From positions 4,340,568-4,404,567 of the forward strand of contig CAXIPT010000008.1 of the NCBI GenBank assembly GCA_964030475.1: a DNA stretch of 64,000 bases. The letters are read 5' to 3'. Of this stretch, positions 23,115 through 35,275 are shown one piece after another. The notes beneath the pieces were generated by a model. It saw nothing but the letters and a program-made list of their open reading frames with translations. It was not told the origin of the DNA and ran no database searches. The translations under genes and the position numbers were made by a program. How positions within the stretch are numbered: position 1 is the stretch's first letter; each line of letters opens with the position of its first letter. Source of the DNA: Tethya wilhelma. Taxonomy: Eukaryota > Porifera > Demospongiae > Tethyida > Tethyidae.

Positions 23115-25539
23115 ACTCTAGCATGGTGAAGCTGTAGCAGATGTCAAGACCCAGAGTGGTAGTTCCATCAAAGACAACATCACTCTCCTCTTTGGTTCCT
23201 CCGTGGGCAGAGAGCTCCTTGAGATCTCCTGTGAGAACGACCAGCTGGGCTTCAAGATGGAGGGACTCATCACGAACGCCAACTACTCTGTCAAGAAACT
23301 CCAGTTTTTACTCTTCATCAACCGTACGTTGCAAACAACTCTTGTGATTTGCTTAATAATTATATCATGTGACAGTCATGTGATACTGTATGTTAGATCG
23401 TCTGGTGGATAGCAGTTCTCTTAGGAAAGCAGTTGAAACGGTTTATGCAGCCTACCTTCCTAAGAACACCCATCCTTTCATCTACATGAGGTATGCCACC
23501 AAAACAAAAGTTTTCGCTTGTTGAAAATTCTTGCGCATTAATTTTTTCGTCATTTTGACCTATTACCTATAAAGATCAGCATACATATTAAATTTTTGTT
23601 ACTCATGTTAGTGATAAAAAAATTTATAGGCAAAAATTTCCTGACCTGCAGTACAACATATTTATGTCAGTCTATCCTCTATGTATCCTCAGTATTGATA
23701 TAGTACCGTCCAATGTTGATGTGAACGTTCATCCGACAAAACACGAAGTCCATTTCCTCCACGAAGACGTCATCATCGAGACTATCCAAACATCGATCCA
23801 GGAGAAGCTCTTTGGCTGCAACACCTCTCGGACCTACTTCACCCAGGCCCTCCTTCCCGGGTCTATGGTCCCCGTGGCAGGGGACAGGGGGACAGGATCA
23901 TCACCCCCTGCTGGTGCTACTGCCGAGGGGGACAGACCAACGTATGCCTACCAGATGGTGAGGGTGGATGCCAAGGAACAGAAGCTGGATGCGTTCATGG
24001 TTCCCAAGTCACTTCAACAACAATCAGGACAGCAAGAAGATGACAGGCTCGGTGGTGGTGGTATGGTGGAGGGAGAGAGCCAGCCAATGGACACTTCTGA
24101 AGGAGATGGTTCTTGTTCTGCTAGTGGCACACAGGGAGGTGCTGGGGGACAGGTACCTCGTGGTCGGAGCACAGCCAAGAGGAAGGAAGTCCAGTTGACA
24201 AGTGTGAGGAGCTTGCAAGGAGAGATAAAGAGAAGACAACACAGAGGTACATGGTGTGTGTGGATTTGATACTTGTATAATCCAACGGTGTGTGTGTGTC
24301 TAGAACTATTAGAGCTCTTCCGAAATCACAAGTTCGTTGGATGTGTAGATCAAACTAGAGCATTGGTCCAACACCAGGTATATACATGTGTATTAGAATT
24401 TATTGTGCGATCATACATGTGTTATTGGGTGTATTGCATCTTGCAGACTAAGCTGTATTTGATTGACGTGTCTAAAGTAACCAAGGAGCTTTTCTATCAA
24501 CTTGTCATCTTTGACTTTTCCAACTTTGGAGTCATGAAGTTGTCAGTAAGCCCTGCCCAATTGCCTAGTATTTACATATACACTGTACATTTGTGTCTAA
24601 AATGCATATCCCATTTGCCCAATCTCTGGCCAACTTTATAGCTATACTCATCCTAACAAATTTTCATGTAAAAGTAGTGTGCTTCACCTATGCATCTGTC
24701 ATCCTACATAGCCTCCGACCTCTGTTTATGATCTGGCAATGCTTGCTCTGGACACTCCAGACATTGGTGAGCCATCATTGTCATCCTAGCTAGCTTTAAG
24801 ATGTCACTATTGCAGCGCATCCCTTGCAGGCTGGACAGAGGAGGATGGACCTAAGGAGAAATTAGCACAGGTATATAGAGTTACAATCCCTTTCGCTCAC
24901 ACCCAATGTCATGTTGGTGATGTTCTTCCTTGCCTTGTGTAGTACATGGTGGAGCTGTTGAAGTCGAAGGCCGAAATGATGAAAGAGTACTTCTCATTTG
25001 AGATTGACGATGTAAGCGTCTACCACTCTGTGTAGCTGATCTTCACTTTCTTCTTCTCTTCTGTTCAAATTCAGGATGGCTGCATCCATTCTCTGCCTCT
25101 CTTGTTGTCCTCCTACACTCCCAATCTCGACAGGCTCCCAGTGTTTCTAGTCCATCTTGCCACAGAGGTAAGTAAAGAGTCTCTCTTTCTTATCTCCATC
25201 TTCTTCCATGGCTGCTCCCTCCCTCACTGTCAGGTGGACTGGGATTCTGAAAAAGAATGCTTTGAAAGTTTTGCTCGCGAGTGCAGTGCCTTCTTTCAGA
25301 TCAAACACGACCCATTTCTCATCGACAGCTCTGACAAGACAAGCTCAGGTGAAGGTGATAGTATTGATTCTGTGAACTCTGACCTCTATAAGAAGTTGCC
25401 ATGGCGATGGACAGTGGAACATGTGATCTTTCCTGCACTGAGAACTGATTTCATTCCTCCCAAGAAATTGGCACAAGATGGTTCCATCTTACAGATAGCC
25501 GACCTCCACGACCTTTATAAAGTGTTTGAGAGATGCTAG
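21890..25539 (+). CDS. MLH1: DNA mismatch repair protein Mlh1
   Basis: MLH1 is the MutL-homologue ATPase that pairs with PMS2 or MLH3 in post-replicative mismatch repair and meiotic crossover. Seventeen exons join in phase from 21890-21964 to 25234-25539 and encode 733 residues (human 756). The GHKL ATPase motifs are intact: [20 protein letters not shown] (motif I), LDNGCGI (II) and TYGFRGEALASIS (III). [18 protein letters not shown] follows at the end of the transducer domain. A variable linker (exon 10) leads to the C-terminal dimerisation domain with HNKFVGCVD-like and [14 protein letters not shown] segments. It ends in the invariant KVFERC. I chose ATG 21890 because the alternative at 21872 overlaps the promoter box and this choice gives an N-terminal length like the human protein. 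Exon 8 is preceded by a (TC)n run serving as its pyrimidine tract. Its 3' end faces DDIAS at 184 bp. Confidence 0.96.
23080..23113 (+). repeat. (TC)n microsatellite at MLH1 exon 8 acceptor
   Basis: About 17 TC units followed by TAACTCTAG, which is the acceptor of MLH1 exon 8 (23122). The repeat forms the polypyrimidine tract. Confidence 0.9.
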
Positions 25540-25723
25540 CTGAATGAAACTTGGTCCCTTTTCCCAAAGACTTTTGCTAGTAGTCTTAATTTAGTTGAAA
25601 CTGAAACAAAAGAATCACATAATATTATACAGCAATCAATACCCTTCATTTTCAATCATCATATTATGCTCAGAATTTTGTACATAGAAAAAAGTACGAA
25701 ACTGTACGAAAAGTAATAAATTT

Positions 25724-27384
25724 TCACAAGAGATCAGGAGTATAATCCAGTGCATTGGGAGTCCTGCTTGTGTGTGCTACACGTTCTTTAGGTGTCACAC
25801 AAACACCACTGCTAGTTCTGGTTCTCTCAGTCAGTGGATGAGGAGTGGAGAATCTCTTCTCGTGAAGAAGAGTCCTTTTCACCATGAAATGTCTTGTTCT
25901 CTGAGATGATGGAGTCACTGTATGATTGAAATGGCCACTCTTTCTCTGGCTAGCTGTGTGAAGATGTGAGGTAGAATCTGATGTAATCACTGATTGGTGT
26001 TGAGTGCTATCAAACAGTTCAGGAGATTCAAAATGGCAGCTACAGTCACTGCTAGCTGAGGTTGAGAACAGATCTGGGCTGTCCACTGCTGGTCTGTTCA
26101 ACCAATGCAGGCTGTGTTGTGATTTCACTTGACTAGGAGGCGTGGGGTCAAAGTTCAACTGGAGCTCCCTTAACACATCTTCACTAAAGTGTAGCTCACT
26201 CTCTGCCAGACTGACATTAGGTGACACCAGCTGGCTGCCATGTTGGCTACACTCCCAGTCTGTGATGAGCTCATGGAGAACAGATTCATTGAGAGTATCA
26301 TCCTCTAAGAGAGGTGTGGGTGATGGTTTGACATTGTCCTCAATCTCGTGGCTAGACTGAGACTTCTTTTGAACTAGCAGATCAGAAGATATCACTAGTG
26401 ATGAGTGATTGTGTCCTGCTTGTGCTACACCTTGTTGCAGTGATGGTGGTGATGGTAGGATGTCTCTGGGTAGCTGGGTAGAAGGAGATTGGTTCAATGA
26501 AGAACTGCTCCCTTCACAGTAAGTCTCTAACAGGACTCCCTGTCCACTGCTGCCACTCTCTGGCTGGGTGTCTGTAGCATAGAAACTTGACCAGTTGCTT
26601 TTCTGAGATACCAATGTTTCACATTTTAATGGTTGTGTTCTTTCCTTTCCCTCTCTACCTACTGAACTGTTCTCTAGAAATACCAACACTGTCCCTTGTC
26701 CATGATTGCCAAGGACCCTCACTCCACTTGCAATGATTTGAGCTGACGATCTCCTCTTTAGTCCAGCCAGCGTCAATGGTTGACCACTCCCAGCTGTCAC
26801 AGCTTGCCTGGGGAAGGACAGCAGTACACACTGACCTACTAGCACACAGCGCAGTGCTTCACTGAGGTGATCCATTCGCTCGATTTCATGTGGAAACTTC
26901 TGACATATATACCTGCTCAAAAAGAAATAACACTTTGTAACTATTTATGATTTTTTCTGATTCTTTTCAGTGTCTTACTTGTGCAGCTGTGTGGCTGGTA
27001 GTCCAAATATGGCATTCAGTGTCTCCCCAAACAGGACCACATCTGTCCCAGTGGTGGAGGAGTGATCGGACACTGTCATGGCAACACAATATCGCTGGGT
27101 CATGGCACAGTGGTCGTACTGTTGAGAACACCTCCTACACCAGTAGATAGACCTGCATCATAAAACGAGTGTCTAGATACATAATAGCTACAATATAAAA
27201 TTTATATCAAAATTTGTCAGGGTTTGAAACCATACATGACTCCATACTCTGTTATTCTGTCTTCTGATTCTTTCAGCTTCCCCATACAATGTACACAGCA
27301 GTGGTAATAGCCGGAGTAAGGTTTGATAGCCAAAATTGTAGCACATACAGTTCTCTGAATGCATCTTGCACGTATTGCCGCCAT
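25724..27384 (-). CDS. DDIAS: DDIAS / noxin-like protein
   Basis: DDIAS (noxin) is a DNA-damage-induced anti-apoptotic protein with an N-terminal RPA1-C-like OB-fold/zinc domain. Three exons join in phase: 27236-27384, 26979-27152 and 25724-26912, giving 503 residues (human about 998). The N-terminus has the zinc ligands YYHCCVHC and YWCRRCSQQYD, then VLFGETLNAIFGLPATQLHKY, which parallels the human FGSCLDTFFGLTATGLHRY. The segment EALRCVLVGQCVLLSF matches the human VETCFVGQSFIFGV. The long third exon is Ser-rich and poorly conserved. The extreme C-terminus LDYTPDLL resembles the vertebrate WSPELF ending. An in-frame ATG at 27423 is an alternative start. The gene is head-to-head with the TRAF-like gene. 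Confidence 0.8.
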
Positions 27385-27557
27385 TATTTTGAAATTGGTC
27401 ACGTGTCCAAAGATATGACGCACAAGTTGGGGGCGTGGTCGCTATATTACTAACGATATAACGTTAACATGCAATCACATGATGGCTTGTCAAACTGATA
27501 TAAATGAATCTCTTCAAGCACAGCTAGAGTTCCCAGCTCATCCAGAACATTTGGAGT

Positions 27558-28847
27558 ATGAATTTTATTGAGCAGCCACCTCAAGATTTCTTCTGCCCAG
27601 TAACCTTGGAGCTGTTGGTCCAGCCTCATCAAACCACCTGCTGTGGCAACCACCTCTCCCAAGAGGCAGCTGAGAGACTGAAGAAGGATGGTAAACCATG
27701 TCCCATGTGCAAGGAGCCACAGCTGGGTACTATGCCTGACAAATATATGAAGCGTAAAGTGAACAATGTAAGAGTACGCTGTTCCTATAAGGGTAGTGGG
27801 TGTGAGTGGGAAGGTGAGGTGTCTAACCTGAGAAGCCACGTTGACTCTTGTCCCAAACGTCCATGGCACTGTGAACACTGTGACTATGAATCGACACATG
27901 AGATTGGAACAAGTGAGCATGTTCCTACATGTTTAAAGTATCTCATAGTGTGTCCAAACTCCTGTGAGGTTGGCTCAGTGCCTCGTGGTGAAGTGGAAGA
28001 ACATCTAACAGTATGTCCTCTTCAGATAGTTGATTGCCAGTATGCTGAAGTAGGTTGTGATGTGAAGGTCCCTCGTAAAGAACTGGCTTGCCATTTGGAT
28101 GATGCTCAACAGCAGCATCTGCTGAGTGCAACTCTTCTTAATGTGCAATTGACACGAGAGAACTTGGCAGAGAAAGATCGAATCATTGCTGAGAATGATA
28201 GAAGCATTGCTGAGAAAGATCGAATCATTGCTGAGAAAGATCGAATCATTGCTGAGAAAGATCAAATCATTGCTGAGAAAGATAAAAGCATTGCAGAAAA
28301 AGATGCACAGCATAAGGAGAATGATTTTCATATCCAAGAGCAACTAAAGGGATTGGATACCAAGGTTACTGCTCTTCAAGAATGTATGGGGAATTTGAAT
28401 ATGAAACCTTCTGCTTTTAATAGCTACTATACTTCACAAGGTTACACCGCCCATAATATAGAAGTAAAGAGGTCTGATTATGAAGGTAATTCTTATAGGG
28501 ATTCATTTTACTCTCATCCTGGAAGTTACAAGTTTGGATTAAGGTTTCCAAGATCTTCCTATCTATCAGTGGAGCTTGGCTTGTTTCAAGGTGATTATGA
28601 TTCCAAACTAGACTGGCCTGTTAAGTGTAGCGTTCACATACTACTACTCAACCAGATTGGAGACTATGATCATCAAAAAGCAAGTCAATCACTGGAGTTT
28701 AGCCAGTCTGATTATAACTATAAAGAAGCCTTTCCCAAACTAATTGCCAAAAGTGAACTGGGTTTTAATGCTGAAAAGAACACACAATATCTGAAAGATG
28801 ACCGTCTTAAACTTCAAGTCTATATTAAATGTGAAAAGGCAGGGTAG
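27558..28847 (+). CDS. TRAF-like RING / zinc-finger / MATH protein (intronless)
   Basis: A single open exon of 429 codons. Residues about 8-55 form a RING/U-box-like module (FFCPVTLELLVQPHQTTCCG...CPMC). Residues about 72-190 contain TRAF-type zinc fingers with regularly spaced Cys/His (RCSYKGSGCEWEG, CPNSCEVG, CQYAEVGCDVKV). Residues about 205-255 are seven-residue repeats of the type AEKDRII, predicted as a coiled coil for trimerisation. The last 130 residues form a MATH/TRAF-C domain (FYSHPGSYKFGLRF, DWPVKCSVHILLLNQ). The architecture equals TNF-receptor-associated factors: E3 ligase scaffolds in innate-immune and NF-kB signalling. The lack of introns, unlike every other complete gene here, suggests retroposition or membership of a lineage-expanded intronless family. 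Which vertebrate TRAF it matches cannot be told by eye. Confidence 0.85.
   Translation: MNFIEQPPQDFFCPVTLELLVQPHQTTCCGNHLSQEAAERLKKDGKPCPMCKEPQLGTMPDKYMKRKVNNVRVRCSYKGSGCEWEGEVSNLRSHVDSCPKRPWHCEHCDYESTHEIGTSEHVPTCLKYLIVCPNSCEVGSVPRGEVEEHLTVCPLQIVDCQYAEVGCDVKVPRKELACHLDDAQQQHLLSATLLNVQLTRENLAEKDRIIAENDRSIAEKDRIIAEKDRIIAEKDQIIAEKDKSIAEKDAQHKENDFHIQEQLKGLDTKVTALQECMGNLNMKPSAFNSYYTSQGYTAHNIEVKRSDYEGNSYRDSFYSHPGSYKFGLRFPRSSYLSVELGLFQGDYDSKLDWPVKCSVHILLLNQIGDYDHQKASQSLEFSQSDYNYKEAFPKLIAKSELGFNAEKNTQYLKDDRLKLQVYIKCEKAG
28165..28304 (+). repeat. 21-bp coding tandem repeat (heptad coiled coil)
   Basis: Six to seven near-identical 21-bp units, each encoding AEKDRII or a close variant. Units differ by few bases, showing recent expansion within the coiled-coil region of the TRAF-like gene. 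Confidence 0.9.
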
Positions 28848-29007
28848 TAAAACTTTGTGACTCAAATATATAATATGCAGTAGTTAAATATGACAGTGAT
28901 TGTGTGATCTCGTGTTAAATCTAACTTGTGATTAACCCGCACTTTGTGTATCACACTGCATGGGGTAGTCTGCAAGACAAAATTCATAAAGAATCTTCAT
29001 GATGAAA

Positions 29008-30349
29008 TCACCCTACAATGAACTCACCACAGTGACACTGACAAGGTCTTTCCCTTATCTTCCTGAATGTGAGTGAGACCCTTGTCCCTCTGTTCATCAC
29101 TGTGGAACCTGGGCCGCCCACAGTGGCTGGAGGAGGTGAGCTCTGGTAGCCAGCCATTGCAGCATGGACCTCATCCATCTTCCTGGAGGCTATGCCATGA
29201 CTCCACACATACCTAGCTTCATCTTTCATCACCAGCAGACTCCTCCTGGGGAGAAACACAGGCAGCTTCCTTCCATCAGGATGTCTGAACTCCATCACTA
29301 CCTACACAGAAGAATAAACCTTTTGAAATAACACAGCAGCTGTATGTAATAATAGGTAATAATATAGGGGCTCTAGTACCTGTGAACCAAGACTCAGTGA
29401 TATTATCTCTCTTTTGAATGCTGAATGAGTGTCCACATGTGGTGGTATACCTGTGGGGGGTAGGGTCAGGTAGCCAATAAATTAATTATATGCAGCATTA
29501 TGGACCTGCTCCTGGTGGGTACTGGTTGACTGTGAGTTGATCTGGCATCTCACTGATCAGTCCAGAGTGTACCATTCTCTTCAAAATGGGTTGGCAGATC
29601 TGTGGTAGCCCCCCAGGAAGAGGACAGTCAGGGTCCACATTGTTTGAACCATAGAGGAACTCATAACCATAGTGTTTGACATGGCGGTGTTTGAGAGAGG
29701 CAGAGAGGGGTGCCAGGGAAGGTTCGGGGGACTGAACAATGACCCCCTGTGATTGTTCAACAGGATGAGGTGTGTCTGGTAAAGATTCAGAAGTTGGTAG
29801 TGGAGGTGTGTCTCTCTCACTGGAGCGTGTGTCTGTTGTGAAGTAGTCCAGCAGAGCAGCTTCCTCATCTTGTGTGATATAGTCTATGACGAGAATCAGA
29901 CTGTGAGGCAAGGACTGGGATGGTTGCTGGGACACCATTGCCATCACCTCTGAGGGAATCTTGTCAACAAAACAGAGATAGAGATGAAGAGGAGGTCCGC
30001 TCACTAGTACTGGACTGAGGAAGCGTTTCAAGTCAGTATTACCATCGACGGCTGTCTGTACACACACTCCATTCACTCGATCGACTACCAATACTGCAGT
30101 TTCTGAGCTAGTGAAAGAGGCAAAGCCATAGTCCTTACTAGTTGGCAAGTAGAGCTGGTCCAATTGGCCATCTTGAGATAGGAGATGTGTCAGTATCTCT
30201 CGACATACACCACTCTGCAGTCCGCCATTGCCGATGAAGACGTGAGGAGAAGGTTCTTCTTGAAAACTAGCATCTGTGTTTGTTTCCTGTTTCAGATACA
30301 AGGCCTTCTTTCTGTTCACCTTCTTCAAGAGTTTCTTATGGTCCTCCAT
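29008..30349 (-). CDS. ALKBH8: ALKBH8-like tRNA dioxygenase lacking the methyltransferase domain
   Basis: Three exons join in phase (29506-30349, 29380-29450, 29008-29301) and give 402 residues. Residues about 35-125 form the RRM-like domain ([20 protein letters not shown]). [19 protein letters not shown] and [19 protein letters not shown] open the AlkB Fe(II)/2-oxoglutarate dioxygenase. The iron ligands H-x-D (HVD) and the distal H (WSHGIASRK) are present, as is the 2-oxoglutarate Arg pair in [10 protein letters not shown]. In animals ALKBH8 hydroxylates wobble-uridine mcm5U, and its C-terminal Trm9-like methyltransferase makes that base. Here the ORF stops at GEFIVG soon after the AlkB domain, and no methyltransferase exon lies before the next gene. 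A possible donor (CTGTG then GTGAGT) just before the stop leaves room for a further exon, but none is visible in 28848-29007. Confidence 0.87.
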
Positions 30350-30691
30350 GCATAATTGTTGATAGCACTTTTGATCTTATTAGCCCTTTACCCAATTTCA
30401 AATAAACACTTTGAAGTGTAATACTTTTTGTAATCTACAATTTCACATACATGAATGGTGAACAAATTATTCCACAAAAAGTTTATAATTTTTGTACAGA
30501 ACTAAACAGATTTGGTGATCGAGAAGAGAGAGAGAGAGAGAGAAAGACATCGAGCAAGAAAATAGAGAGAATTACAAAATTAGAAAAAAAAATATATGCG
30601 AAAACCTATGACACACACATGCACACAAAGACAATAGAAATGATTTGTTAACAACAAAAAAATAAAGAATTATTTAAAGCTCTAATGCTGT
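30350..30691. other. Intergenic, ALKBH8 promoter / Mastermind-like 3' end
   Basis: 342 bp of A-rich sequence between two genes on the same strand. It includes a short (GA)n run at about 30527-30543. It should contain the 5' leader of ALKBH8 and part of the 3' region of the Mastermind-like gene. No other feature seen. Confidence 0.45.
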
Positions 30692-33490
30692 TCACAGTGG
30701 GTGGTGGGGGTGGGGGTATGGAGTCGTGCTTGAGTGACCTTGATAAGGAATCGTATGTAGCAGCTGAGAGTTTGCCGGTTGGCCTGTGTAGTCCGAGGCG
30801 CTGGAAGGGAACTGTTGCATATTCATAGATTCGGCTGTCGCTAAGGGACCACCATGAACAAGAGATGAATTAGGAGGAATTTTCGCCGGTGGGAGACTGA
30901 AACCAGCTTCTTGGCTGTGACGTTTCTGTCCAGTGAGGGCCTCAAGACGAGAATTGACTTGTGCTAGGAGATTTTCTTTCAATGAACCGGACGGTTGGAG
31001 GGAGCCCCCCCAATTAGAGTTAGCTGATGTGACTGTGGGTGATCTCAAGGGGTCTGTGTTGGGTTTGTGAATGTACTGATAGTTCTGGGGGTTCGTTGAG
31101 GGAAAGAATGGATGAGGTGCAGCGGGGTGAGTTGGAGATTGAACTTGAGAGGGCGTGGGGAACGAGGCAAAATGTTCTAGAGGTGTTGTGGGCGTGCGTG
31201 GCGGTGGCGGTGGTATTGGGTTGGCCATGGACGAGTTTGGATCGGGGAAGCTAGGTAGAACTTGAGAGAGAGTTGCGTGTGGACTCTGAAGCACGGCAGG
31301 AGGGGGAGCATGGACGTATGATGATGCTGCTGAGATGTGCTGGAGCTGTGGATGCTTCTGTATGCGGTCGCCAGGAGGAGCTGTTCCTCTTATAGTACCG
31401 TGGTGTTGGTGGAACGATGCATCTACCTGTGTGTGCGTTGCAGCAGCCATGCTTGACGGGAGGGACATGAAATCCAAGCCAGGATGGTAGAGAGAGCCGT
31501 CTTGAACCGACGGTCGTCTTGTCTGTGTGGGTGTGAGGGGTGGAGGGGGAGGGTAGGGAGGCTGGTGAGGGGTACTGGCCGAGGGATAGAGAACCTGAGA
31601 CTGTGAAATCTGATGGTGGGCTCTATTTGGGGGGTAATACGGAGGGGGCGAGATGGCGTGCTGAGATGGCGGAGCTCTGATGTGCGAAGGTGAAATGCTA
31701 CTTCGATAAACATCGCCAGCACCAGGCTGAGGGAAGGAGGCATGCATGTCCTGTTCCACTTGGTTCATGATCTTTGAAAAGTCGTCTAAGTCTTGTTTCA
31801 GGGAGTCCTTGCTCCTGGCATTGTTGGCTGCTGGGACAGTAACACTGCCTCCGTTAGTGGTGTTGGAAGTGCTAGCAGGGACGATCGAAGAAGCACTAGT
31901 GACTCGCTGCAACTTTTCCGAGTGATTGGTTGATGAGCTTGTAGGAGGTGGGGTCCCCCCGGCACTATTGGGATTAGTGGGTGTGGTCGATTGACTCGAT
32001 CTTGTGTTATTACTTCCTAGTTTGCTGCTCCCCCCGGCAACGGAGGGTGGAGAGGGTGTGGTTATGACATCACCCTCTTCTAGCGGTTTAATAAGAGGTG
32101 TACTAATGACCCCCGATATGACATCATCGGCGGAGAGCTTCAAATCGTCTCCCATATCATCAGAGGAGCACCCCAGCAGGGAGGAGAGGGAGGCCGACTT
32201 GTCCACCTTGGAGAAAGAGAACCTTCGTGGTTTGTCCGGCGTCTGTTTGCCTGCTCTCGAGCCACTTAAACACACCTTGTCCGTTGGAGATCGATTGCAA
32301 GTGGGCGTGTTGCTCTCCGCACTACCAGGCTCTCGTTTAATTAGCACATTTCCTAAGGGGTTCCCCTCGTTAGTAGCACCGTCCTGTTGCTCCTTTCCAA
32401 CACCTCTGTTGAGTGTCATGTTCAACTGGAGGTTGCGAGATTTAGTGTCGGGTGATTTCCTTCGATCTTCGCCGTCTCCTGCTCCTTCAACCGAGTTGCT
32501 GTGGTTACTGTTGGTCACACTTGGTCCACTACCGTTGCTAGTGGTATCAGTTGGACCCTTATGGTCAGGTGTCGTCTTGGTATTGCCGTGTCCAGTGAGA
32601 GCAGTCAGGAGTTTGTTGGGTGTTCCAGGAGACTGCTTCACCACGTCCTGCAAAGGGAACAGAAAATGTGCAAAATTTTTAACAATTTTCACAGATACCG
32701 TATCAAAACCACAAGTTATAACAGTAACTACTCAGGAATTTTGTCTTCAAAGAAGAAAAAAAAATCTCGTAGTATTTTCCCTGCTAGCTACACGACCAGT
32801 TGTATGGCTAGCTATAGGATGACATTTCCACAGGGAACAGGGAACTACAAGTCCTAGGTAACTGTATCCAGCTATGTAGCAGCTGGGCTGGCTGGCTGGC
32901 AGGAGAGAGTGGGTCTCCCACTGATAGGCTAGTACAAACACATCAATGAGAGCCATTAATTAACCAATTAACACCACATGTCACTCACACAGGCAGAGGA
33001 GTAGCAGTGAATATCAGATCTCGCTAAGGCTCTACAAGACAATGAGGTATCTCTCTCTCACTCATGTTCAGACTAAACCAAGTAGCTACTCCTACCCCCT
33101 GGGCATCTCAAAGACACCACATCACAGGGAAGAGAATCATTAGCATGACATTGTGCTAATCACATTAGACACTTACACATCACCCACACATTGTAGTACA
33201 TGACATGTTAACACAGGGAAATCATTAAGAAGAAATATAACCAGCACCATTTATGAACAAAAGCTGTAGGAAAAAAAAACAAACTTTTCCTTACTATATA
33301 TTTCTTTGCAAGATTGAGTTTTGAGAGAGCTCTGGTAAGCACTTAAGGTAAAAAGTAATATCTTAGGAATGCCAAGAATTCGATCACTTATCGAATAATC
33401 TGTGAGCGTACAAAGGGTGGCATGGTGTACATGTGTGTTTGAAATCCAGTTAAGTGTCGTGTGTGTGTGTCATGTGTGAGTATGTATGTA

Positions 33491-33550
<60 letters not shown>

Positions 33551-35211
33551 TGGAGCAATTAGACACGCTCTTAGATGGAATTTGAGACTNTCACCCTCTT
33601 CTAGCGGTTTAATAAGAGGTGTACTAATGACCCCTGATATGACATCATCGGCGGAGAGCTTCAAATCGTCTCCCATATCATCGGAGGAGCACCCCAGCAG
33701 GGAGGAGAGGGAGGCCGACTTGTCCACCTTAGAGAAAGAGAACCTTCGTGGTTTGTCCGGCGTCCGTTTGCCCGCTCTCAAGCCGCTTAAACACACCTTG
33801 TCTGTTGGAGATCGATTGCAAGTGGGTGTGTTGCTCTCTGCACTACCAGGCTCTCGTTTAATTAACACATTTCCTAGGGGGTTCCCCTCATTACTAGCAC
33901 CATCCTGTTGCTCCTTTCCACCACTTCTGTTGAGCGTCATGTTCAACTGGAGGTTGCGAGATTTAGTGTCGGGTGAGTTCCTTCGATCTTCACCGTCTCC
34001 TGCTCCTTCAACCGAGTTGCTATGGTTACTGTTGGTCACACTTGGTCCACTACCGTTGCTAGTGGTATCTGTTGGACCCTTATGGTCAGGTGTCGTCTTG
34101 GTATTGCTGTGTCCAGTGAGAGCAGTCAGGAGTTTGTTGGGTGTTCCAGGAGACTGCTTCACCACGTCCTGCAAAGAGAACAGAAAATGTGCAAAATTTT
34201 TAACAATTTTCACAGATACCATATCAAAACCACAAGTTATAACAGTAGCTACTCAGGAATTCTGTCTTCAAACAAAAAAAAACAAACTCTCGTAGTATTG
34301 TCCCTGCTACACGATAGGATGACATTTCCACAGGGAACAGGGAACTACAAGTCCCAGGTAACTGTATCCAGCTATGTAGCAGCTGGGCTGGCTGGCTGGG
34401 AGAGAGTACAGGTCTCCCACTGATAGGTTAGTACAAACACATCAATGAGAGCCATTAATTAACCAATTAACACCACATGTCACTCACACAGGGAGAGGAG
34501 TAGCAGTGATCATCAGATCTAGCTAAGGCTCCACAAGGACAATGAGGTATCTCTCTCACACTCATGTTCAGACTAAACCAAGCTCTACTCCTACCCCTGG
34601 GCATCTCAAAGACACCACATCACAGGGAAGAGAATCATTAGCATGACATTGTGCTAATCACATTAGACACTTACACATCACCCACACATTGTAGTACATG
34701 ACATGTTAACACAGAAAAACCAGCAGGCACCATTTATGAACACAAGCTGGAAAAAAAACAAACTTTCCTTGCTATTTCTTTGCAAGATTGAGTTTTGAGA
34801 GAGCTCTGGTAAGCACTTAAGGTAAAAAGTAATATCTTAGGAATGCCAAGAATTCGATCACTTATCGAATCATCTGCGAGCGTACAAAGGGTGGCGTGGT
34901 GTACATGTGTGTTTGAAATCCAGTTAAGTGTCGTGTGTGTGTGTGTGTGTGTGTGTTGTGAGTATGTATGTATGTATGTATGTATGTGTGAGTGTGTGTG
35001 TATGTGTGTGTGTGTGTATGTGTGTGTGTGTAGAGCTGGAGCAATTAGACACGCTCTTAGATGGAATTTGAGACTGGGCTAGAAATTGGCTGTACATAGC
35101 ACATTCAGAATATCAAACAAAATGCCAGCCATGTCTTTGTGTAAGAGACAAGCAATTACTGCACCAAGAAGCTTGCACAACACACACACACCGGAAAGAG
35201 AAGGCTCAACT

Positions 35212-35275
<64 letters not shown>

